64,000 bases of DNA from Chinchilla lanigera (taxonomy: Eukaryota; Chordata; Mammalia; Rodentia; Chinchillidae), in assembly GCF_000276665.1 (NCBI RefSeq), contig NW_004955404.1, positions 33,420,422 through 33,484,421 of the forward strand, read 5' to 3'. This document shows positions 55,566-64,000 of the stretch, piece by piece. A program made the position numbers and the translations under genes. A model generated the notes under the pieces. That model made no database searches, was not told the origin of the DNA, and was given only the letters and a program-made list of their open reading frames with translations. Position 1 is the first letter of the stretch. Each line of letters starts with the position of its first letter.

Positions 55566-57944
55566 TTTATAAGAGTGGCCCTAAATTATCAAAGAAGCTA
55601 AACAATATTCAACTTCCATTTTTAAGAAGGGAAGAAAATACATTATTGATTCTAACAATAATGCTTTGAGAGGGGAGTAAAAATGACCAAGATGCAATGT
55701 GTATGTATACCAATTCCCCAAGATTAATGTAATTACTGAGTATCACAATCCTATACTAATTAAAAATGATTAATTTGTTTAAGGTTCAGTGCTAAATGAA
55801 TATTGTCAGCTCCTTGGAAAGGTCCTCATAATGTTAGATTAATATGACACAATCATCTGGGTAGTGATTCACCCTGGCAACTCTAGGAATGCCGCAGAAG
55901 CCAGTCCTATGGTGTGTGTTTTAAAATTAATTTACGTAAGATTAAGACAGCTGTGGATCATAACGCATCATCTTTCCTTGTGGAATACTCAGAGCTCCTG
56001 ATACAATGTAGAACAGTGGTAAAAACTATCCCAAGAAATCTACCTGCTTTGATCTCCACCCCTTTGGAGCCCAAGGAGATTTTGTGCACTTGTTTGAAAA
56101 GCATTAAATAGAAATTACCCATTACTACTTCCGTCTGAAATTGCAGAATCAATTTTGGAATACAAAGAAAAGGAAAAAATTTTTTTTTGGCTTTTGAAAT
56201 GAATTCTTTTTTCCTCTTTTCACTTAACATTGTTTTGCTAATTTTCCTGTGTCTCTGCTGATGGTGTTTACTGTTCGGTTGCTAATGTAGTTTATGATCT
56301 TTAAAGCTTTTAACCTTTCATCTCCACTAATTCAAGTGGGTTTAAGAAACCTCTTTCACTTTCCTTATTCCAAAAATTAATCTTTAATCAAATTTTCTTT
56401 CAAATGGCCCAAGCATTTGTTACCTATGGTGTGCTCAGTATGGGAGAGGCCTTCCTGTACTGTCTGTTTAGACATTTCAGAAGGGCTCGTTAGTGTTCTT
56501 TTGTTATTTTCTTTTCCTTTCTCCTCTAGCTAGTGATTTCTTTTCCTTCTGTCTCTTTCTTTCCTTTTCCTTTTCTTTCTTTTCTTCTTTCACTCTTTCC
56601 CTCCCTTCCTCCCTCTTTTCCTTTCTTGCCCCCCCATTTTCCTTCTTTCTGAAGGCATGTTGGAATGTTGGAGGGACAATAACCTGTTAGATTTGGACTC
56701 TGAATGCTATGGTCATAAGGAAAAGCAGTATTTAAAGAAGTCATACTCTTTGTGGCTTTTCTTTAGTTTTGCTTTGGTTGGCTTTTTGCTTTTTAACCAA
56801 CTGAATAGCTTATGCCTAATTTTGAAAGTCTGAGATGGCTGGTATTTTCACCGGGCTATTCACATTTCTGATTCACTCAGATAATCTTTGCTACAATTTG
56901 TGGTGGAAATTTTAGATATGAAGTTATTTCTCTTCACAGCAAACAGCTTGAAAGCCTTGATTATCCCTTTAGCCTTCAAAAAATCCCAGTATGCCAAAAT
57001 TGAATCCAATTTAAATTCCTCGGTATGATAAATTCTTCAGTGATAAAATAATATAATCCTATTTCCAATGATATAGAAGTTATAGAAATACTTTTTACCA
57101 TGTATCTCCTATTTAAAAGAAAGTCATTTATCTAAAATTTTGCAACATGTTTGCTCAAATATAGCATCTTCGGATGTTTCTCTGGGGTTTTAATTATATC
57201 AATCTTTTTATAAAAGGATTTTGAGGTAGAGCCTGGCACATTCCATTCACGTACTGCAGTGATTAATTCCTATTGCTGCTCAGTCACTTGTTACTTTATT
57301 TTTAGGGGCAAATTTATAGCAAGTCCTGGATCACATGTACAATGGTATTTGAAGTATCTGCAGCTGCTTACATAGCAGAAGTTCCAAGCTACATTCCTGT
57401 TGTGAATCATAGGTTTATGAGGACTGTACCACGAGTAGCAAAAAAGGAGAATTAGTCTTATGGAAGTGGGCAATCACTGACACATCCATAGACAAGTCTC
57501 TAAAGGATTTCTAGCTTGAAAAATTTAGAGCATCCTTTAAGAGTCTTATCAGGAAGAGGTCACCTTCAGAGAACGCTATTTGCACCTACTTAAAGGTACT
57601 CTTGAATTGTGAACCTTTGATTGTCCTAAGTATATATACAGATATGTACATTTAAGTGTCACACAGACAAATGTGCATATGTGTCTGTGTCAAATAGTTG
57701 GTCTAATAGATTCTTCTCAGTTTTAAAATGCTGTGGTACGTTATTCTCTACTGTGTTCTATCATGGAACTGCCTCGGGTAATTTGTGATAAGGACATACC
57801 ATGTGGCGCTGCTGATAATGTGGTAAGGCAGAATGTACCAAGGCTTTCTACTAGAACTACCATAACTGACTTTGCATCCTTTTTGACTAAGGATACACAC
57901 AAATCATACAAGAGCAGCATTCATCCAGAGAAGTCAGTCATTCT
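55566..57944. other. Single-copy-looking non-coding DNA with a pyrimidine tract
   Basis: A C/T-rich tract spans 56505-56650. It yields low-complexity frames (Ser/Phe-rich plus, Lys/Glu-rich minus) that are not genes. The 55900-56160 part looks complex and repeat-free. The 98-aa plus frame at 57733-58029 has no known domain. Confidence 0.5.
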
Positions 57945-58110
57945 GACCATGGAGTTAGATTGGTGGGCTTCAGTCCCAGCTTTCCCGTGTCCTGACTGGG
58001 TGGCCATGGGCAAGTGGCCATCTCTCTAAGCCTCAGATTTCTCCTCTTGCTACTTAACTGGGTTGCTGTGTGGACGGAACAAAAGAAGCACATAAGCAGT
58101 GCTTAGGCCA
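57945..58110 (+). mobile_element. MIR SINE
   Basis: 'gtgggcttcagtcccagctt', 'gtggccatgggcaagtggcc' and 'ctctctaagcctcagatttc' follow the MIR body. Confidence 0.78.
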
Positions 58111-58904
58111 GGGGGGGCTTTTGCTAAGCTGTTAGTACATGCAAACTATTTTTGCAACTCTGAAGAAGAAGGAGTCACTTAGGTAGAGCTCTAGACTGAG
58201 TGGAGAGGAGCGTCACGATGGGAACAGGTGTACTTCAGAAACGAACATGTGTCTGTTCGAGTAGCATCCATTGGAACACTTAAAATTCCTCTGGGGTGGT
58301 GTGATCTGGGAAGCTGAAGACATCTTGGGCAAAATGGGCTCCATCTCAAGAAGAAAACGAAAATTGTCTCAAATGCAAGCTGGCTAAAACAAAGAAAGTA
58401 CTTACGTGCTCTTACTAGGCTGACTCGGTGTATCTTGTATTCAGAAGTTCTATAGAGCAACATGCGTGTCCCCCAACCAAAAAAAAATTATTATATGCCT
58501 CAAAATACAAAACCTCTTTAAAATTACTGTAAAATACGTGTATAAGTTCACCTTAATAAATACAGTATCAAAAAATAAATACAGTATCAATTAACAATAA
58601 TAGAAAGCCTGGGAGGGTAAGGAAATTCTTTAGTTTATTCACAGATAGAATTCAATGATCTAAGGCACAGCATATGCACAATACATTTTTGGAGAAAATT
58701 ATTCAGTCAAAAATATAGAAAAACATTTATGAGAGACGTGTTAGGCAGTTAATAAAAATAATGTTGTTTTCTAAATTTTGTGGTGTTCATGATTTTTGTC
58801 AAATTAAAATTTTTTCTCACTTCAAAGAATATTTACAAAGAATTTTATAACTGACCTTATATTTTGAATTTTTTTTTCTTAAAGAGCGCTCCAAAGTTGT
58901 TTGT
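58111..58904. other. Non-coding DNA, nothing recognised
   Basis: It is AT-rich towards the right. A small tandem repeat of ATAAATACAGTATCAA occurs at 58556-58590. Confidence 0.5.
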
Positions 58905-59070
58905 GGCCATCTACACCTACAATTCCAGTGCTTTGGGAAGCTGAAGCAGGAGGATCATAAGTTAGAGCCCGGCCTGGGCCACTTAGTGACTCATCATGAC
59001 CATGTTTCAAAATAAATAAAAAAGACAGAGATTATAGCTCCGTACAAACTCCCTAGGTACCACCAAAAAC
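58905..59070 (+). mobile_element. Composite B1+ID SINE, old
   Basis: The B1 half ('ggccatctacacctacaatt' to 'gaccatgtttcaaaataaat') is followed by a decayed ID half ('cagagattatagctccgtac' and 'ccctaggtaccacc'). Confidence 0.65.
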
Positions 59071-59239
59071 AGGGATGGGTGGGGAAGATGTCCAAAATGG
59101 CGCACCCTTCAGACCTCACAAAATCACCATGGGCCATATTACAGTTTGTGCTTCGGAAGAATTTGCAAGAAAATCATAGGCACTTGTGTGAAATATACGT
59201 GTGGTCCTTCCTTGCTACCCATGAGAGACTGATTACAAG

Positions 59240-59470
59240 ACCATTTCACCTGCAGATGCCAAAACCCACAGATCCTCAAGTCCTTTACAGAAAATGGCAT
59301 AGTATTCGCTTATAACCCATATACACCCTCCCACACATGTTAAATCATGTCTAGGTTACTTATAATACCTAATACAATGTGAATCCCATTTAAATGTTTG
59401 TATATCACATTGTTTAGGGAATGAAGGCAAGAAATAGAAGCCTGGGTTTTGTACTGATCTAATTTTTCTT
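59240..59470 (+). mobile_element. MER2-like TcMar-Tigger DNA transposon fragment
   Basis: 'tgcagatgccaaaacccaca', 'cctttacagaaaatggcata', 'gttacttataatacctaata' and 'cattgtttagggaatga' follow MER2. The 78-codon plus frame at 59079-59315 overlaps its left edge and is not a gene. Confidence 0.85.
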
Positions 59471-60099
59471 TGAAACATTTTTGATTCTTACTTGGGTCAA
59501 TCTATGGATGTGAAACTCCTTGTTACAGATGACCAACTAGATCTGGTGTTTGCTGTGCTTTCACATCATGCTCATCTAGACCGGGTCATCATCAACCCCT
59601 TAGAGTCTTACAGTAACCTCCATGTTGGCCTGCCTGACAGCATTCGCTGCTCCTGCCAGTCTAGTCAGTCCCACAAACCCAACCCACGGGTCTGCATAAG
59701 CTCCACAGTGCCCGCACCATCCACCCATGAACAAAGGCGGGAGCCCTGGACTAAGAGACCGCTCTCTTGGCAGCCTGTGCCTTCCTGAGGCCTGGCCTTA
59801 TGACGCAGTTCATTACTGCTTTCCCTCCCCAACACAGGCTGCTGGAGCAACACAGAATGGACCCTTGTCTTCGGCACCTACCAGGTACCTGTCCTAGAGC
59901 AGTGTCAAGTTTATTGCACAGTATCTACTTCCGGCATTTTTGTACACGTGTAAAATCATAAAAGTAAACGCACTTATAAACATTTAGTCTCACTAGACAC
60001 AATGTCCTGCAGTTTCATAGCAGCTATCAAACAGGCTGCTGCATTTTACAGTTCAGCCTGTTAAAGATACGGCCAGCTCAAGGCTAGTGTCTCCCGCAG
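59471..60099. other. GC-richer non-coding DNA
   Basis: The base composition rises in G+C here. A 98-codon plus frame (59492-59788) and minus frames overlap without recognised domains. Confidence 0.45.
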
Positions 60100-60282
60100 G
60101 AGAAAGGAATTGCAGGCCTTCCTGCTGGCTGGCGGTCAGGTCAGGGGCCAGGGCTCCTCAGGCCCCCGCGGGACATCGCTGGGGCGGCCCTGCGCTCCCA
60201 GCTCGTGATGACCCCACCGCGTGGCTCATCAGGCAGCACCTGTGTCCAGACCTGGGAGGGCTTCCGTGAGCAGATCCGCCAG
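60100..60282 (+). other. Candidate exon in a GC-rich patch (unproven)
   Basis: A segment of 183 bp is bounded by a possible splice acceptor (tgtctcccgcag, ending 60099) and a possible donor (cgccag|gtgggg, at 60282/60283). One frame is open across all 61 codons and starts and ends in phase 0, so inclusion would not shift a reading frame. The polypyrimidine tract is weak, and two frames are open across most of the segment. I recognise no protein family, so it may be chance. Confidence 0.2.
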
Positions 60283-60510
60283 GTGGGGAAATGCCCGGGG
60301 ATGGAAGGCAGTGCTGGGAAAGAAGAGGAAATGACTAAGAAGGAAGAAGGAAAAGGTACAAGGAAGGGTGGGAAAGGACTTTTGTCTATGCAAATATTCA
60401 GGTCAAAGTAAAGCCAACAGCATATCATTCTTTCTCAGAGTCACTTAGGCTGGTTTCCATATAAAGGCAATATCTACATGTGTGTACACAGGCACCCAAT
60501 TATAGCTACA
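60283..60510. other. Non-coding DNA, purine-rich in part
   Basis: Purine-rich sequence (60310-60390) gives a Lys/Glu-rich frame. No repeat family or gene is recognised. Confidence 0.45.
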
Positions 60511-60511
60511 A

Positions 60512-60549
60512 GCGTGCGCGCGCTCGCGCACGCGCACACACACACACAA
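60512..60549 (+). repeat. Alternating purine-pyrimidine tract with GC palindrome
   Basis: The tract GCGTGCGCGCGCTCGCGCAC followed by GCGCACACACACACAC alternates purine and pyrimidine almost throughout. GCGTGCGCG and CGCGCACGC form inverted arms around a 4-bp centre. It can plausibly adopt Z-DNA or a small cruciform. Confidence 0.85.
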
Positions 60550-62895
60550 TCTCTTCATTGCTGGGGGCCAAATTTGAGCAACCAGCTGTAACATGAAAGG
60601 GCAATTAGTATATTCATGATTTCTTATATTAACCCTTTCATGCTGGAGGCTGCTTATTTGTTTGGCTAATAGATTTAGGCCTTGATTACAGGTTATTGAT
60701 GGGCATTAATAGGTGTGTAGATTTTACAAGTAATCTTGAATTTGAGTTTCGCAAGCCCTGAGTGAGAGGAAATTCAAAGCAGCCAAGGTTTTCAAACACT
60801 AACGCAGGCAATAAAGGCCCAAGGCGCTACTGAGATTAACCAATGACAATTAGCAGTTATAATTCAAAGGTAAGTAGAACGTAGGTACAGTAATTCCACA
60901 GTTGTGCTACTGAACTACGGACATTAGTTCTTCAAAAATGCTTCTAACAGGTACAGGATTTCAAACGTTTAAAATTATCAAAAAGTGATCTGTGTGAATA
61001 CTGAAAGCACAAACCCAGCTTTCTTTGTTTTTTATTTATTTTGTTTTCTCTGAAAGAGCCAGGCGGGGAGGGAGGTTGTTACTCGTTTTTGTTTTTGTCT
61101 TTGTTTGTAAAAACCAGCTCTTGACCTGACCAGCAAAAGCTTATTTTTAGTGATATATTTCTTCCTAAAATTGATCCTCTGGAAATCTTGAATTTCTGAA
61201 GCATACAGTAATGTGCATTTATTGTCCAGGATCAATAAAGCTACTACAAAATTGCAATAACAAGAGAGAATATAGTTTACTCTCTTCTAACTTTATTATT
61301 GCTTTGACTGAACCTTTTTCAATTTGACAATTTAACAACTCAAAAAATATATAGTGGCTTAACTGAAACATCAAATATTTCCCTAACTAATCCCCTGAGA
61401 ACTAAGCAATTTAATTTTAGTGTACAAAAATATGATAAATTACTTAGGATTATACCTCAAAGGGGTAAAAACAGCTCAGATGAGTTGCAAAATGAATGTG
61501 AGAGAGCAAATCTGAACAACAAATATGAAAGAACCCTTGGCCATTGCACTTCTTTATAGGTTAGAAAAGTTACTTATGCCCAAACACTTATTTCAAATCT
61601 CCAGCCGGAAGTGGTAAATCAATTCATATCAAAGCAGGGTGAAATTTGAGTTTCAAAAAAATCAAATTATTCCAGTGATTTGGTCAAAGGTTACCAGTTG
61701 GATGCATTGAATATCTATGTTAAATATTATTCATCTCATGACAGGGAACAACTTTAATCTCAGTTTATTATGTATAAACTACTGTAGCCAAGGACCAAAG
61801 GTATAAGAATCCCAAGGCCAAAAGCATTTCTACTGCACAGCCATGGTGAGCTATTTCTTTGATAGGCTTGGTAGGTAAATATAATAAAATTTAAACATCC
61901 TCTTGTGTTCAGCTCACCTCATGCCACTCTCAGGACTAGCAGGGATATTCTATGCATGGAACAAATCACTAGTGCTTTGAAAGCCTCAATGTAAAATGTA
62001 AAGTATGCATTATTGCCCTTAGTAAATCTACTCCAAAGCCCAGGATTATATCATTTTATTACTGCAATGTACAATTTTTTTTTTAAAAAGTCCCACTCAA
62101 TTTCAGCATTGCTCAGGTTTGCATTTGGATGCAGGCTGTCTCTCCATGTGCTGCCAGCCCTGTAGGAAGAGTCATGTCCCAAACATGCAAGTCTTCTCCG
62201 TGTGCACTTTTCATCAGCTCTGCTATCATAGTCTCATGCCAGCCTTCACATTTGCTATTTCTCTAAAGATTATTCTTATGGCATGTAGAATATAATTCAC
62301 TTCAAGCTAATGACCTGCTCAACATTATTTTGTAACTCCAGGGACACTAAATCTCTGGTTTTAAAAAATGCTAAGAAGTCTGATGGTTTAACATTCACAG
62401 AAGGTGACGTTAAGCTACACACTCTCCTTTTTATCTTCCTTAGAGTACATGGTCTGATAAATTTTTGAGTTCGTTAGACTCTTCTGTTCCTTTAATTTTC
62501 CCACAATTAAGTTGTAAAATAATTGCTGTGATGGATCATTAAGCACCCATATAATACCTTATACATTCAGAGTGTTTTGCAATCATCTATTTTACAAAGT
62601 ACATTGTTCGTATATCAAGTTTTATCATGTCCTATGTTAGTTTAAGAACTATGTTCTACATGACCAGATTAAGAGGTGGCATATCAATCTCAGGAGCAAA
62701 GGTTGCTCTTTATTCAGTATGTATACACATTATGTGTTTGCATGCTCTTGACCTTTGTGCAGTCTAAACATGCTGACCTTATTTTACTAGGAGCCAAGAG
62801 AAGTGTCTTTTGAAACTCCCAGCACATTCAGCTTATGGAGCACTGTGAGTAGGATCTGAGATCTGTTCCCACTCAAGTGCTCCAGTTTTAAGGTG
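60550..62895. other. Single-copy-looking non-coding DNA
   Basis: No repeat family is recognised. The part at 60590-60860 has many TAAT-type motifs and complex sequence, suggesting a conserved non-coding element; this is an inference. No coding frame is convincing. Confidence 0.5.
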
Positions 62896-62899
62896 AAGG

Positions 62900-62985
62900 C
62901 CAAGGAGACAGTTTAGTGTCACAGGTGCCCACCTGGTAAGTGCAAGGTGCCAAGTTCGATTCCCGTACCCCCCCAAAAAAATGAA
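62900..62985 (+). mobile_element. ID SINE, diverged
   Basis: 'aggagacagtttagtgtcac', 'cccacctggtaagtgcaagg' and 'ccaagttcgattcccgtacc' are followed by CCCCC and an A tail. Confidence 0.85.
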
Positions 62986-63459
62986 GTTTCAGGGTGAAGC
63001 ACTAAACCTGTTTCAGCAAAAAATGGGCCAGCTATTATCAAAGCATGCAAGAAATCCAAAGGACCATCAATAAGCAGACAAGCAATTGCAGAGACATCCT
63101 GACACTTGCAGCTGACATGTATTATACACAGCGATGTACCACAGAACTCATACAGTAAGGTCAACAGCAAACTGCAAGTCCAATGGTGGCCCCATAAGAG
63201 TATATCACCTAGCGATGCGGTAGCCTCCTCTGTTTGTGTGAGGACTGTCTGTGATGTTTGTACAATAATGAAATTATGTGAGAGCACATGTCTCGAAACA
63301 TCTTTTTTTTGCTCCAGAAGTAAAATTTATTAATCCTTTCACCAGAGAAAAAGAGATGCTGGTCAATGAACTCATTCTTACTATTTCTGCTACTTGAAAG
63401 TCCTCATGACCATCTCTGCCACATCAGTCTGTGCATTCTCCTCTGCTCAGAGCTGACAT
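62986..63459. other. Non-coding DNA, nothing recognised
   Basis: The minus frame at 62919-63287 runs through the neighbouring ID and is not a gene. Confidence 0.5.
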
Positions 63460-63472
63460 CTATCTCTTTTTC

Positions 63473-63473
<1 letters not shown>

Positions 63474-63503
<30 letters not shown>

Positions 63504-63582
63504 TTGTGGTACCGGGGATCAAACTCACAACCTTGCGCTTGCCAGGCAGGCGCTTATACCACTGAGCTATATCCCCAGACCC
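63474..63582 (-). mobile_element. ID SINE, young, with target-site duplication
   Basis: The element reads in reverse: a T tail, GTGGTACCGGGGATCAAACT, 'ccttgcgcttgccaggcagg' and 'gagctatatccccagac'. Perfect duplications CTATCTCTTTTTCT lie at 63460-63473 and 63583-63596. Confidence 0.97.
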
Positions 63583-63596
63583 CTATCTCTTTTTCT

Positions 63597-63973
63597 GTCA
63601 GAGCCATCAGAGTGAATGAAGGCAGATATGACTGTCCCTTTTGACCTGGCCAAACCAGGTAGCAGTGTAGCTCCTGCAGGGTTAGGGCCACCTCGAGACT
63701 GCAGTGTAGACAGCGTGTAAGGAACAAACCCAGGAATGCTGTGGAATGTCATAGTTCCTTGTATCACAACAAAAGGCCCTGTTAGATTTTAGATTTTTGC
63801 AAGTGTCCCCTCAACCTGCTGCCTCTCTCCTATACACTCCCTTTCCAGACCCCTCCCCTTTCGTACTGTTACCCATTGCTGAAGTCTAGCTGTCCCGTGC
63901 CCCCCACCCTCATCCTTCCCTTGAGAAATTCAACACTCCTCATCCACAACAGAAACAACAGATTCTGCTTCTA
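63597..63973. other. Non-coding DNA, nothing recognised
   Basis: Moderately C-rich, with no identified gene or repeat. Confidence 0.5.
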
Positions 63974-64000
63974 TTTTTTTTTTTTTTTTTTTTTTTTTTT
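63974..64000. repeat. Poly-T run at the window edge
   Basis: At least 27 T reach the window end. The likeliest reading is the tail of a minus-strand retroposon lying mostly beyond the window. Confidence 0.8.

Noticed and set aside
56493..56744. Ser/Phe-rich plus frame and Lys/Glu-rich minus frame
   Set aside because: Both translate a long pyrimidine tract and are low-complexity artefacts.
59079..59315. Frame of 78 codons beginning near a Kozak-like ATG
   Set aside because: Its right part lies in a MER2 transposon fragment and it has no recognisable domain.

Overview
The window looks like nuclear DNA of a non-muroid rodent. It is AT-rich, has no operon-like gene packing, and carries tRNA-derived ID SINEs, 7SL-derived B1 SINEs, composite B1+ID SINEs, L1 LINEs in both orientations, and ancient mammalian repeats (MIR, L2, MER5A, MER20, MER2, MLT1). 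The young ID copies share a distinctive end (GGTACCGG followed by AGAAAAACC and poly-A), which suggests one recent lineage-specific burst. I cannot name the species. Three runs of N (4567-4666, 16137-16296, 32361-32460) mark assembly gaps.

No complete protein-coding gene, rRNA, functional tRNA or CRISPR array is supported. The stretch is best read as intergenic or deep-intronic DNA. The only coding remnants I trust are broken L1 ORF2 pieces and a decayed endogenous-retrovirus env fragment. One possible exon (60100-60282) and one long unidentified ORF (43280-43954) are reported as low-confidence candidates.

Layout. 0-4.4 kb: an old L1 tail cut by three IDs, then a B1 and a MIR. 4.4-12 kb: a young L1 tail holding gap 1, an older L1 tail, MIR, MER5A and a second hAT element. 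12.1-13.6 kb: a 5'-truncated L1 with clear target-site duplications. 16-17.2 kb: tandem L1 3' UTR units around gap 2, an ID, and a minus-strand L1. 17.8-22.1 kb: an LTR-like element, MER20 copies and several IDs, two of them inserted one after the other. 22-29.5 kb: mostly single-copy DNA with a dimeric L1 3' UTR insertion at 26.8-27.2 kb. 29.5-38 kb: IDs, MIR, L2, and gap 3 in the poly-T of an ID. 39.4-40 kb: a solo LTR. 40-48 kb: mostly single copy with B1 and B1+ID copies. 47.7-49 kb: LTR-type repeats, including MLT1. 51.7-55.6 kb: a nest of LTRs, a partial ERV, L1, and IDs. 55.6-64 kb: mostly single copy, with MIR, B1+ID and MER2, a GC-rich patch near 60.2 kb, a GC palindrome and two IDs.

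I found no evidence of a new biological system. The best leads are the tandemly repeated L1 3' UTR unit whose copies coincide with an assembly gap, a 47-bp near-identical direct repeat of unknown origin, the two related LTRs 13 kb apart, and the 60.1 kb exon candidate. All family names rest on recognising consensus-like sequence by eye; none was checked by a search.
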